Part shown: positions 6,681-16,120 of the stretch, one piece after another
Position numbering within the stretch: position 1 is the first letter of the stretch
Layout of the letters: every line of letters starts with the position of its first letter
Assembly: GCA_003427395.1 (NCBI GenBank)
Contig: BFEA01000554.1
Span: 624,314 to 650,391 of the forward strand
Length of the DNA stretch: 26,078 bases
DNA from: Chara braunii
Taxonomy: Eukaryota; Streptophyta; Charophyceae; Charales; Characeae
Reading direction: 5' to 3'
Notes under the pieces: generated by a model
The model's database searches: none
The model's input: only the letters and a program-made list of their open reading frames with translations
What the model was told of the DNA's origin: nothing
Translations under genes and position numbers: made by a program

Positions 6681-8027
6681 ATGGGCCAATTCGGTGGACC
6701 GTTGTCGCTTCCGGGCCAGTCTAGGTAAGGACCGCTCCATAAGTTCCAGGTGTCTTTTGGCTTTGTCCCGAGCGGTGGCCCTTGTGGGGCGTCGGTTGAG
6801 TCCCGATTCGTCTGGGAGGCTCGGTATCGACACACACGCGACACTGTTGGTCCGTAACGGGAAGGGGTTTAGGCCCGTCGATTCGTGGGGCGTTCCGCGA
6901 TGGACCGCCAAGATGTGGTCGACAATATCAGGCCAGGGTCCGGGGTCACTTGCCGCAATATTCCGCCGCAAGGCCGTTTTTATCACCCTATTCGCGTTTT
7001 CCACTAATCCGTTAGACTGGGACATGTGCGGGGCCGTGTGTCGTATGGAGACGCCGTGTATGACCAGGTTCCTCTCGACTTCTCCTCTAAATTCGACCCC
7101 ATTGTCGGTCAGGATCTCTTCGGTGTCCGGGTGCATGCCTAGAAAACGGTTGACGTACCGCGCGATTTCCGCGGCTTGTCGTGTCTTGCAGGGGTAGGCC
7201 TCGATCCACTTAGAAAAGTGGTTGACGAAAACCAACAGAATTGAATACTCGCAACTATTCGGTTCGGGGGGCACCACTATATCAATAGTATCCATAATAA
7301 CCCTCTGAAACGGCCGTTCAACCACAGTTGGGACTATCGACCTAGGCGGTTGGGTTGGGGCCTTGTCAGCAGCGCAGACCTGGCAGTGTTGGACGATGAA
7401 TTTAACGTCGTCCCGAATATTGGACCAGTAGCATTGATTTCTGTCAATCGCAGCTTCGGTAATACGCACGGCAAAATGCGCCGCTGTCTCCTCGTGGGCT
7501 GTTCGTACCCAGTCGTACCGCATAAACGGGTGCGGAACTACTAAACATCCCCCATTGCCGTCTGTTTTACGCTTTTCTAACCGTCCGTCCACCCATTGGT
7601 AATCCCGTGCTCTTTCATTGGCCCTCCTCCGATCCTCCTTGGAGAAGGTTTCGAGGGAGTTCCCTACCACAATGGCTATCAAGGCGACATCTGTCCAGAC
7701 TTCTGCTCTTCTGAATTTCTGAATTTTGTCGGGGCCTTCCGACGTGGCATCGAGGAATCGGGCTTCCGTCGGAATCTTGTCAGTGCGACATAAGGGACAG
7801 AACCAGGGTCTATCACTACTCCGATACTGTATGCACGCACCATGAGCACGTGCGACACATTTCCGACAGTCTACCCATTCAACATATCCCCTCCCTTTAG
7901 GACACATGTGGACGGAATAGACTCGAGAGATTGCCTCGCAGAAGTAACAAAATTTGTCAGGAAGGGAGGCGAAAGAAGAGGATGGGGAAGAAAGAGAGGG
8001 AATCTGGACATTACCTCCGTCGCCCAT
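6519..8027 (-). CDS. Integrase with N-terminal PHD-like finger
   Basis: Integrase inserts the element cDNA into the chromosome. From the ATG at 8027, residues 27-80 carry a C4HC3 pattern: C27, C30, C54, C57, H62, C65, C77, C80, with W51 before the third cysteine and W75 before the last pair. This is a PHD-finger signature. The HHCC zinc-binding domain follows (H178, H184, C215, C218). The catalytic core has D246 (IMDTID), D308 (LTDNGVEF) and E343 (QSNGLVEN). RNase H lies in another frame just upstream, overlapping by 17 bases. The end of this frame, after about residue 470, is nonsense caused by the duplication at 6491-6680. The true tail is in the next frame. Confidence 0.9.
   Translation of the reverse strand: MGDGGNVQIPSLSSPSSSFASLPDKFCYFCEAISRVYSVHMCPKGRGYVEWVDCRKCVARAHGACIQYRSSDRPWFCPLCRTDKIPTEARFLDATSEGPDKIQKFRRAEVWTDVALIAIVVGNSLETFSKEDRRRANERARDYQWVDGRLEKRKTDGNGGCLVVPHPFMRYDWVRTAHEETAAHFAVRITEAAIDRNQCYWSNIRDDVKFIVQHCQVCAADKAPTQPPRSIVPTVVERPFQRVIMDTIDIVVPPEPNSCEYSILLVFVNHFSKWIEAYPCKTRQAAEIARYVNRFLGMHPDTEEILTDNGVEFRGEVERNLVIHGVSIRHTAPHMSQSNGLVENANRVIKTALRRNIAASDPGPWPDIVDHILAVHRGTPHESTGLNPFPLRTNSVACVSIPSLPDESGLNRRPTRATARDKAKRHLELMERSLPRLARKRQRSTELAHGRQVRSYEARNGNAGPRTQYKLGDIVQVRKCXADRSGVTRPGTGMRVPGPSIS
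7788..7949 (-). other. PHD-like zinc finger coding segment
   Basis: The spacing is C-x2-C-x23-C-x2-C-x4-H-x2-C-x11-C-x2-C, with WVDCRKC and PWFCPLC at the positions where PHD fingers have W-x-x-C-x-x-C and W-x-C-P-x-C. The x23 loop is somewhat longer than usual. PHD fingers commonly read histone H3 tail methylation. The typical integrase zinc domain (HHCC) is present separately downstream, so this is an additional finger. Confidence 0.7.
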
Positions 8028-8784
8028 TGCCCTTCACCGGCTTCTTGCCACGTGGAATAACCACAACTTCTCCGTACTTTGGACCGTTATTGATGTCCGG
8101 GTCCTTCCACGGTGTGATTTCTTCCGCCTTTGGTACTTTACCAGGTCGGTGCAAACGTGTCAGTCCGTCGGCGTTGCCGTGTCTCTCCGTTTTTCGATGA
8201 ACAATGTCAAATTCATACTCTTGCAACCGCACTGCCCATCGTCCGATCATGCCCGTGTAGTTGGTTAGCTTTTTCAGAGCCAACANAGGTTCATGGTCGG
8301 NGACGAGCAGAAACTTTTGACCGTACAAATACGGATGGAAGTGCTGGATACCCCACACTACCGCATAGCATTCTCCTTGTGGCGCGGAATCGTTTCGTCG
8401 CTTGTCAGGCACCATCCGGGAAGAGTACTCGATGACATGCTCCCTCCCATCGTTTCCCTTTTGTGCCAGAATGGCCGAGATAGCCTCCGGCTGCCAGTCG
8501 GTGATGAGAATAAACTGCCGAGAGGGGTCCGGTCGAATCAGAATCGGGGCCGTGACGAGAGCATCCTTCAGGGCCCCGAAGGCCTGGTCGCACTCGTCAT
8601 CCCAATGAAGGGGCTGTTCTTTTCGCAGCAGGTTTGTCAGAGGCCTTGCTATAGCCGCGAACCCCTTGATGAACCGCCAGTAATACGAGGCCAGGCCCAA
8701 GAAGGCTCGAACCTGCGTCAGTGAGGTCGGAACCGGGGCCTCTTTGACCGCCGCGACTTTTCGAGAGTCCGGCCGCAGGCCTCC
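8011..8784 (-). CDS. RNase H domain of pol
   Basis: RNase H degrades the RNA strand of the RNA-DNA hybrid made by RT. Read from the Met at 8700, the catalytic residues are visible as D68 (LITDWQ), E110 (APQGECYAVVW), D135 (DHEP) and D178 (GNADGLTR). The connection from RT runs in the same frame from 8784 (GGLRPDSRKVAAV and FLGLASYYWRFIKGFA, the RT thumb/connection), interrupted by one TGA at 8785-8787. Two Ns lie at about 8286 and 8301. It ends with a basic tail (GKKPVKGNGRRR) and TAA at 8011-8013, overlapping the integrase start. Confidence 0.93.
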   Translation of the reverse strand, partial: GGLRPDSRKVAAVKEAPVPTSLTQVRAFLGLASYYWRFIKGFAAIARPLTNLLRKEQPLHWDDECDQAFGALKDALVTAPILIRPDPSRQFILITDWQPEAISAILAQKGNDGREHVIEYSSRMVPDKRRNDSAPQGECYAVVWGIQHFHPYLYGQKFLLVXDHEPXLALKKLTNYTGMIGRWAVRLQEYEFDIVHRKTERHGNADGLTRLHRPGKVPKAEEITPWKDPDINNGPKYGEVVVIPRGKKPVKGNGRRR

Positions 8785-9759
8785 TCATGTCACCACATAC
8801 CCCAAAAACGAGATTTCCGGGAGGAAGAGCTCGCTCTTTTCCAGCACAATCTTGAAACCTGCGTCTCTCAACGCACCCAACGTCCATTCGATGTGCTGCG
8901 CGTGTCCGTGAAATGTGTCCGAGTACACCAGAATGTCATCCATGTACACAATGACGCAGAAGTTAATCATCCCCTGAGTCAGCCGTGTCTTATTGACAAA
9001 ATTCTGCAAAGTTACGTTCATCGCCCTCTGAAACGTGGCAGACGCATTGCAGATTCCCATCGGGCACCGAACCCACTGCCACGTGCCTTCAAACAAAACG
9101 AAGGCGGTCTTGGGCCGATCTTCTTCCTTCACCAAGATATGATGAAACCCATGCCGAATGTCGAACTTGCTGAAGTAGTTAGCACACCCGATCGCATCAA
9201 GCAGATCATCAATCCGGGGAAGGGGATACACATCTTTAATTGTGATATCATTTAGCTTTCGATAATCGATGCATATGCGGACTGACCCGTTCTTTTTAGG
9301 AACCAATACAACTGGGAACGACCAGGGGCCGGTGGCAGGCTCAATCCATCTATTTGCCTCAAATTCCCTGATTCGCTGCAAGGCCGTCTTGCGCTCTGTC
9401 AACGAGTATCGGTACGGCTTGCAGTGGATCGGGGAATGATTCCCGGTCTGAATCTCATGCTGAACGACCACAGATAACCCAATATGGGCATCGGACACGC
9501 TAATCGCCCCTTGATATTCTATTAAAATATCAGCGATCAGCCGATGGATCTCATCTGGTACATACTGGGGCACATGCAATTCATACATTTGATCCAAAAT
9601 CCGAACCTTAACCTGCTTCGTGTGTATACGCCGAGTAGTGTTAGGGGGTGCGGATATAAAAGAGTGATCCGATCTCCAAGAAAACACAGTGGCCACCATC
9701 TGTGCTTCCTCCTCCCTGATCGCTGTATGACCTTCGGGGGTTATCTCGTCGCAGATGTC
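8785..9759 (-). CDS. Reverse transcriptase of pol
   Basis: The fingers and palm of a Ty3/gypsy RT are clear: RWIEPATGPWSFPVVLVPKK, IDYRKLNDITIKDVYPLPRI, FSKFDIRHGFHHI, then the catalytic VYMDDILVYS (YMDD at 8935-8946), and FLGYVVT near the end. The frame is open from 9759, directly after the TGA at 9760-9762 that ends the protease frame. The first ATG is at 9699. It ends at a TGA (8785-8787), after which the same frame continues into the connection and RNase H. Confidence 0.95.
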   Translation of the reverse strand, partial: DICDEITPEGHTAIREEEAQMVATVFSWRSDHSFISAPPNTTRRIHTKQVKVRILDQMYELHVPQYVPDEIHRLIADILIEYQGAISVSDAHIGLSVVVQHEIQTGNHSPIHCKPYRYSLTERKTALQRIREFEANRWIEPATGPWSFPVVLVPKKNGSVRICIDYRKLNDITIKDVYPLPRIDDLLDAIGCANYFSKFDIRHGFHHILVKEEDRPKTAFVLFEGTWQWVRCPMGICNASATFQRAMNVTLQNFVNKTRLTQGMINFCVIVYMDDILVYSDTFHGHAQHIEWTLGALRDAGFKIVLEKSELFLPEISFLGYVVT

Positions 9760-10677
9760 TCACCAGGGCACGCTTTTGGGCGAGATTTTGATCCCGAGTT
9801 CCTCGGATCTTGCCTCAATGCGCTGAGGGGGTTCCAAAGAACCTGCTTCGGCTCCCAAACGCAACAACTGAACCTCTTTTGCGGGCTGAAGCAGGGATCG
9901 AGGTAAGCCAGTGAGATCACAAAAGGAACGTTTGTCACTATACCGAAGGAGGAGGGGAGATACGCCTTCGTACAGGGTCCGAGGGGGTTCCAAGGAATCA
10001 ACCAGCCTCGAAATCTGTACGAGGGGTTCTCCCATGATCATCATATGAGCATTCCGTGTGGTTAGATGCATGGTACGCGCAATAGTGCGAGGCGGCGGGT
10101 AGTGAATCCGCTGCCGTACTAACCGTGTAACGATTGGATTGTCATCTTCGTCGCTCCCCGCGTCGTTCGATGATTGGCCCCCGTCCACAGGTGCACTCCA
10201 GGAGACCATGCGGAGCGCTCCCCTTGTTTCCGGAGAAATTCGGGGTACGACCTTAACCGACGTTCGAAGAGTTAGTCTCATGGGTATTACATACGACGTT
10301 CCCCCGATATTCCGGAGAAAGACGGATCGGCATTCGAAGTCTAAATTAGCACGCAGCGCCACCAATGCAGGAAGCCCGAAAAGAACGTCATACGTATTCA
10401 CATCCAGCACCACAACATCTCCTAAAGCATGCACTTTTCCCAATCGGAACACGACATTCGTCATTCGCCCTATTGACTTGATCTTCTCCTCGTCAGCCGA
10501 TACGAGCTGGTCCTTCTCGGTTAGCATAATCAAATCATTCTTCCTACCCGCTCTCTCGACTACTCGGAGTGATATCGCTAGGACAGCCGCTCCCGAATCT
10601 ATGATCGCACTATACGGCACTCCCCAGACTTCAATATCACATTCGGCTGACTTCCACGGAATCGGCTTCTTTTTGTA
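9760..10677 (-). CDS. Aspartic protease and linker of pol
   Basis: Retropepsin that would cleave the polyprotein. The active site IIDSGAAVLAIS is at 10588-10599 (DSGA), and YDVLFGLPALVALRANLDF fits the second conserved block. The frame is open from 10677 without needing a Met, and it overlaps the end of gag by about 41 bases in the +1 frame. A GTG at 10620 is not a credible start. After the protease, about 150 residues of less conserved linker run to a TGA at 9760-9762. RT continues beyond it in the same frame, so this stop splits pol. Confidence 0.9.
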   Translation of the reverse strand, partial: YKKKPIPWKSAECDIEVWGVPYSAIIDSGAAVLAISLRVVERAGRKNDLIMLTEKDQLVSADEEKIKSIGRMTNVVFRLGKVHALGDVVVLDVNTYDVLFGLPALVALRANLDFECRSVFLRNIGGTSYVIPMRLTLRTSVKVVPRISPETRGALRMVSWSAPVDGGQSSNDAGSDEDDNPIVTRLVRQRIHYPPPRTIARTMHLTTRNAHMMIMGEPLVQISRLVDSLEPPRTLYEGVSPLLLRYSDKRSFCDLTGLPRSLLQPAKEVQLLRLGAEAGSLEPPQRIEARSEELGIKISPKSVPW

Positions 10678-11265
10678 TCAATCCGACTCGGATGGGGTCA
10701 GGGGCGACGTCCGCCTTTTCCTCTGAAATCGGCGCCTTTGCCTTCTGATCTTTTGCGCGTGCAAGGGCGAATCGATTCCGGTTCGCTTTGCAATGCTGCA
10801 TCATACGTTCATTCGCCTGTTCCGAAATGGAGAGTAGGTGGCCGATTGGGAGAGGGATTCGATGATCCAGTGCTCGGGTAACCTCGAGGACATCGATTTC
10901 CCCTGTAACAAAGGTAGGGCCTCCCATCTCCATTTCGCTCGACGAAGGCCTCCATTCGGCGACATCTCTAGACTCGAGTTCCGGTTGAATCGTCCCAATC
11001 ATTCCCAGCCCCAGGTATCCTAGTGATACATACTGCTCCAGCGGGATAAGCTCGGTTGCTTCCTCACTGGAAATCATCATTCCATTACTTCCCCCCTGAT
11101 CATCCATCACGGCTCCTACACGTCCTGGGCCGTTAGCTATGGGAGCTGCAGCTGCAAGCGCGACCCCGGTTCGAGGCTGCATGGCACGATGGGGGCAATC
11201 TCCGGCCAAGTGTCCCGGTTGATGACATGTAAAACAGGCATTTGCCGCTGTCCCGGCTGGCCCCG
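10637..11265 (-). CDS. Gag C-terminal part with CCHC zinc knuckle (partial)
   Basis: Gag nucleocapsid binds and packages element RNA. A CCHC knuckle with the spacing C-x2-C-x4-H-x4-C (CFTCHQPGHLAGDC) is coded at 11195-11236. About 185 residues of Glu/Met-rich sequence without a recognised domain follow, ending in TGA at 10637. The N-terminal capsid region lies in the gap at 11266-11970. The protease frame begins before the gag stop and is offset by +1. Confidence 0.88.
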
Positions 11266-11970
11266 NNNNNNNNNNNNNNNNNNNNNNNNNNNNNNNNNNN
11301 NNNNNNNNNNNNNNNNNNNNNNNNNNNNNNNNNNNNNNNNNNNNNNNNNNNNNNNNNNNNNNNNNNNNNNNNNNNNNNNNNNNNNNNNNNNNNNNNNNNN
11401 NNNNNNNNNNNNNNNNNNNNNNNNNNNNNNNNNNNNNNNNNNNNNNNNNNNNNNNNNNNNNNNNNNNNNNNNNNNNNNNNNNNNNNNNNNNNNNNNNNNN
11501 NNNNNNNNNNNNNNNNNNNNNNNNNNNNNNNNNNNNNNNNNNNNNNNNNNNNNNNNNNNNNNNNNNNNNNNNNNNNNNNNNNNNNNNNNNNNNNNNNNNN
11601 NNNNNNNNNNNNNNNNNNNNNNNNNNNNNNNNNNNNNNNNNNNNNNNNNNNNNNNNNNNNNNNNNNNNNNNNNNNNNNNNNNNNNNNNNNNNNNNNNNNN
11701 NNNNNNNNNNNNNNNNNNNNNNNNNNNNNNNNNNNNNNNNNNNNNNNNNNNNNNNNNNNNNNNNNNNNNNNNNNNNNNNNNNNNNNNNNNNNNNNNNNNN
11801 NNNNNNNNNNNNNNNNNNNNNNNNNNNNNNNNNNNNNNNNNNNNNNNNNNNNNNNNNNNNNNNNNNNNNNNNNNNNNNNNNNNNNNNNNNNNNNNNNNNN
11901 NNNNNNNNNNNNNNNNNNNNNNNNNNNNNNNNNNNNNNNNNNNNNNNNNNNNNNNNNNNNNNNNNNNNNN
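11266..11970. other. Assembly gap (705 N)
   Basis: A run of N. By alignment with the left LTR, the 5' LTR should end near 11948, so the gap covers its last bases, the tRNA primer-binding site, the leader and most of gag. A capsid domain alone usually needs more than the roughly 680 bases left, so the gap size is probably an estimate and too short. Confidence 0.95.
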
Positions 11971-13284
11971 GGCGCGCCTTCCTGATCGGAGTGAGATGTG
12001 GGCCTGGAAGTGCGAAAAGGGGTGTGCCAAGGATTTTTGGAAAGTGGGGGTGGAGTCCCAGGTCGGAACTGAGATCNNCGGTGGCAAGGTTCAGGGGCAT
12101 AGATGCAATAGAGCAATGGAAAATTTACGGGCGCGGGCTTGCACGCTGGTTGTGCNGGGCCGTCCGANCCTGACGNGATCGCCAGTTCTGGGGAGCCTGT
12201 CGAGGCGGTCCTTGGAGCCCACGCCTTCGGGGCCNGCCACGTGTCGTGGGTTGGTGGGAACTATGCNTAGGTGNCGAGGCNTCGGGGGTTCGGGTATGGG
12301 CANGCNGCCTGCAGCTTCTGCACGGNGTGGAGGGCCAATANGGTGCTATGGAATTCCACGGTACTACTGTAAGCTGATGATAGGGGANGAGGAGGTGGTA
12401 TGGTGGGAAATTAGTGGCNATAAGGACGAAGCCGGGGGTTATGAAATACTGCNTGTTGTACGTGTTTGGGTAGTCGGGTCCCNNCGGGTCTCTTCGTACG
12501 NCGAGATGGAATTCCCTAGCGNANAATCTATCGTTTTCTGTGAGGCAGGGGAACACCGGGTTCCTCAAACTTCCNCGTAATCGGAGTTGCTCNTCTTCCC
12601 ANATTTCCCGGTACCCNAAATANGACTCGTAATCCTCGGAATTCCAAGNTACGTNNGAACTCCGCGAGATCGTCATTCTTTCATCACTCACGCCTTGGGG
12701 GATAAGTTAATCGGGGANATCACCGCTNGTAAGTGCGTAAGAGAGATGCGAACAAGTCGCACTTACGCGCACTTACGCGTGATGGGTAACCCNATCCCGA
12801 TTGACATCGACTCCTACTTCAGNGAGGGGCTGGCTGCGCNCGTTAGCCAAGACGCGATTGGCGAGTCCNAGTGGTATGGACACATGNAAGNCGCGCTCCN
12901 TCCGGATCGCACTTGCATGTGCCCATATGGTACATCGGATGGTGCGCTCCAGACTCCCCGTAAGGTACGACAAGCCAACACACTCTATTGATCACGCCAA
13001 CATGCAATCCCCATTTTCATTCATCATGTACGAGGGTTNGCAGGAAACGATNANAAACGAAAGGCGAGGGTGCGCGAANCATCCATACATCATTTGCAAA
13101 AGAGGATTCCGGAGAAGGAAAGAAAAAGGAGAAAACATCGATGAAGAACCAAATTGAACAACAGGACGAGTATATGGCCGCAAAGACAAGGGCGAATTGC
13201 CCGTAATCGACACCAAAATTTATATACACAGATAAAAAAGGAACGAAAAGAAAAGCGCAAATTCATGTCCATCCTCAACCTCGA

Positions 13285-13315
<31 letters not shown>

Positions 13316-14378
13316 GATGCCGACAGTCCGTCGTCGCGCACCAACACATGAAGCCGTCACCCCGCTTGGTCCTCCTGCGCCCGTCAGGTTCGCTCCACGC
13401 CCACAGTCCGTCGTGGCCCGCGTCAACCCCGCGCATTTGGCACCAGCTCGTCGGGTCGCCCGACTCCCACTTCACTCACCTCTTACTGCGCTCGTGTGCC
13501 GACCCTCTCGATCGCGCAACCCCCGAGCTTCCAGCAACTGTTAAGAGAGCAAGTTAATCGCGCAGCCGGAATTTATAGCGTGCATGCATGCGCGAAGAAC
13601 ACGGAATTACAAGGACGTAGATAGATGGGGGAAAGGGAGTGCTTACGCTTGCATGGTCGGGCCGCGGCGTGGGGGACGTACCCAACTCCACGCATCGATC
13701 CGAACATGCAAACGCGGCTACCCAGATAGGGAGGGGAGAGAGGAAGAAATGAGGCGGGAAGAATAAGGAGCAAGAAACAGAAAGATACAGTTACAAAAGT
13801 GTGCGCCCAAAATTACAGTTGCAAAAGGATTAAGGCGCCAATCAATCAAGGTCCTGGCGCAACAGCAAGAAAGAGCGCGCGAACACGCAAAGCAGCGCCC
13901 CAGAAAAACAGAAATTCCAAAATTCCAAAATTCCTAGCTAGCCTGCCGATATTATGAAAAGGTCCGAAAAGAAAATCAAAATTCCGAAGGCCGTATGGCT
14001 CCGACCAAGATTCGAAAAGAAAATTAAAAAAGGAAATTCAAAAAGAGACACCGAAATTCCCGCGCGATGTCTACGCGCGCAAAAGTCCGACAAAACAAAA
14101 TTAAAAGAAGGGAAACGAAAGAAAAGAAGGGACGTCAATGTTTATTAATCGCGCACTCGGCGCGCACTCCGCATCCATCCGACCAAGTTTCACCCCCCTT
14201 TTCCCCGTGCATTCCCGAATTGTCCCCAACTGTCATCACGGGCTCGTGCGAGAATGAAGAAACAACGAAGAAAGCAAGGACACACATGCAATTTTTCCAT
14301 CAACCCGTCCAATCGACGTGGGACCCCGCTTAGCACTTCGCGCCGAAAGTCGCGCATTACAGAAGCTAGTTCGTCACA
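11971..14378 (-). repeat. 5' LTR of the Ty3/gypsy element
   Basis: The direct repeat of 1664-4072, at an offset of 10307 bases until a 1-bp indel near 14008 and 10306 after that. Its outer edge, TGTGACGAAC on the minus strand, abuts the TGCC duplication at 14379. Its inner end is lost in the gap. It should hold the promoter for the element RNA. Single Ns fall at the same relative sites as in the other LTR between about 12156 and 13079. Confidence 0.95.
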
Positions 14379-14382
14379 TGCC
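14379..14382. other. Target-site duplication TGCC, right copy
   Basis: TGCC directly follows the right LTR edge and matches 1637-1640. The insertion interrupts a 103-bp tandem unit. Confidence 0.85.
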
Positions 14383-14530
14383 CGTCTTAACAAAATCCAG
14401 ACCACCAGTGCCAGTGCCTCCGAAAGTGGGTCCTACAGATGACAAAAACTGCTCCCGGGGCCGTACCGGATCGGCACTTCCTGCCGGTCTTAACCAAATC
14501 CAGACCACCAGTGCCAGTGCCTCCGAAAGT
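14383..14530. repeat. 103-bp tandem units, right part of the array
   Basis: GTCTTAACAAAATCCAGACC at 14384 recurs as GTCTTAACCAAATCCAGACC at 14487, giving a period of 103 bp. Both units contain ACCACCAGTGCC, similar to the family A MITE end, and CCTCCGAAAGT. The second unit also carries CCTACAGATGACAAAAACTG, which is found to the left of the retrotransposon at about 1587. This shows the array was continuous before insertion. Confidence 0.8.
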
Positions 14531-14597
14531 ATCTTTCCCCGAACCAGTACCCACCAGTATCACCAGTACCACCTTGCCTTTGGCCACGACTGGGGCG

Positions 14598-14674
14598 AGG
14601 TCCCACTTGCCTCTTTGTGGCCCTTGATCTTCATAATAGACCGTTGGATATGGAGAATCCAGCTTAAGTGGGAT
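14598..14674. mobile_element. MITE-like element, family C, second copy
   Basis: It starts AGGTCCCACTTGC and ends near TTAAGTGGGAT, and shares the TTGATCTTC core with the reverse complement of 693-779. The two copies flank the array and its inserted retrotransposon in opposite orientation. Confidence 0.55.
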
Positions 14675-15019
14675 GTGGGGCCTGAATTACTTGGGCGTTA
14701 TGGACCTGGCAGTGGTGTTGCAGAGCCAGGGATATGTGTCCCATGTGTGACAACACAAAAAGGGTCAAGTTTATTCCGGGAATGTTAGATCCGCGGCCGC
14801 ATGAAAGATAAGGAAAAAATGGGGAAAGGGAGCAACCAGTTGTCTGTCAATGTCTGAGCAGCTGTCCTGAGAGGAAGAGAGAAAGGATCGGAAACCACTA
14901 TAAGGGTCTCCTTAGACACTCCTTTAAAACCGAGTTTCAAGAGGGAGGGAGGGGGAGGAGGGGAAGGGCCATTAGACTATTCCTAAAAATCCAGTGCTTG
15001 AAAATAATGTGACAATGCT

Positions 15020-15175
15020 CTTAAAGCACCAGTACATGCCAGCTATCGGGTGCGGGCCCCTTCGGAGGCCACCTCCCGCCGATTCATTTGATCTACGGCG
15101 CTTGGCCTCCTAAATTTCCGGAGAGGCTCAAAACAGGTTCTCCAGTTGCCTGGGGCCATGTACTGGTGGTTTAAG
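15020..15175. mobile_element. MITE-like element, family A, copy 2 (156 bp)
   Basis: The terminal inverted repeats CTTAAAGCACCAGTACATG (15020-15038) and CATGTACTGGTGGTTTAAG (15157-15175) match at 18 of 19 positions. The TTAA-type outer bases may be part of the target site. It has no coding capacity. Confidence 0.75.
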
Positions 15176-15177
15176 GA

Positions 15178-15288
15178 CTACTGTCTTCACCCGAATAGAA
15201 CGGCCGGTCATTATACCTGTATTTGGTATAACTTGCAGACCATATACAGCGATAATGACCGGGCATTCTATTCGGGTGAAGACGGTAG
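15178..15288. mobile_element. Hairpin MITE, family B, copy 1 (111 bp)
   Basis: The element is almost entirely an inverted repeat: GTCTTCACCCGAATAGAACG on the left, mirrored by the right arm ending TTCGGGTGAAGACGGTAG, with arms of about 37 bases and a short centre. Three more copies lie at 21532, 21763 and 25061. Here it directly follows a family A element. Confidence 0.85.
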
Positions 15289-15479
15289 TTGAAAAAAAAT
15301 TAGGATGGCCCAGCCAAATTGTTCTTGATTTCAAAGAATCTGGTGAGGTTGTTCCAAATTTCAAGCAATGCGGCATCGGAGTGGAGAGGGTATCCTTCAA
15401 ATTTGGATTGCCTACCGCGTGGGCCGCGTGTGCACGGGGAACGCAGCCCTAAGGGATTACGTTGCTTTGTTTTTCTTTT

Positions 15480-15581
<102 letters not shown>

Positions 15582-16120
15582 CTGAATGGCAAAATGGAAC
15601 ATGGTTCAAATTGCCGCCGTGATTTATTTCGCTGTTGAAATTATTTTTATAGATTTATTTGATACTTTCCCTGGAAAGATCACAAAAAAATCTGCAAGCA
15701 CTCCAATTTCCAGGTTTTTCACGCATTCCTCTGAACGTGAAAAATAACTGAAGTTGGAGTACTTATTCTGTTGGCCTACACGTGTTACGATCCAGGTCAT
15801 TTCTGAAGTGCAAATTCACAAGGAAAGACAATGCCACCCAATTGCGGAAGAAATGAAAGCACTTGGAAAGAGATAGAGACCAAAGAAGAAAAGAGAAAGA
15901 GAAGAAGAAGAAGAAGAAGAAGAAGAAGAAGAAGAAGAAGAAGAAGAAGAAGAAGATGTACACCAGCAAGACCAATGACAAATCCCCCTTCTCTCTCCAC
16001 CTTCCTCCTCCTGCTTGTCTTCACCAATCTTATCCTTCTTTCCAAATAATAATAATAACAATGAGTGGTTGAACCAGAATCAATATCCGAAGTTCCCTCT
16101 TACTGCCAGCACAACAATAG
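15582..16120. other. AT-rich stretch with (AAG)n microsatellite
   Basis: An (AAG)n run occupies about 15886-15956. The rest is AT-rich without recognised genes. The Lys-, Arg- or Leu/Ser-rich frames across the AAG run are artefacts of the repeat. Confidence 0.7.

Larger units (their letters stand above)
1641..14378 (-). mobile_element. Ty3/gypsy LTR retrotransposon, near full length but disrupted
   Basis: A 12.7-kb element on the minus strand, bounded by 2.4-kb direct repeats with ends TGTGAC and GTCACA and a 4-bp duplication TGCC. The domain order is gag zinc knuckle, aspartic protease, reverse transcriptase, RNase H, integrase. Having integrase after RNase H places it in Ty3/gypsy rather than Ty1/copia. 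No chromodomain follows the GPY/F-like module, so it does not look like a typical chromovirus. Unusual parts are a PHD-like finger ahead of the integrase and a roughly 2-kb extra region (ORF3) before the 3' LTR. An assembly gap removes the primer site and most of gag. Two in-frame TGA codons and several frame changes mean this copy, as assembled, cannot make an intact polyprotein. Confidence 0.95.

Noticed and set aside
10637-12580. Long open frames crossing 11266-11970
   Set aside because: They are open only because the region is N. The part before the gap is real gag; the rest is LTR sequence.
14788-14803. GATCCGCGGCCGCATG, which looks like a cloning polylinker
   Set aside because: It contains overlapping SacII and NotI sites, but no vector or adapter sequence flanks it. 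Chance is adequate in a GC-rich stretch.
15831-16072. Lys-, Arg-, Ser- and Leu-rich ORFs
   Set aside because: Translation of the (AAG)n repeat in different frames.
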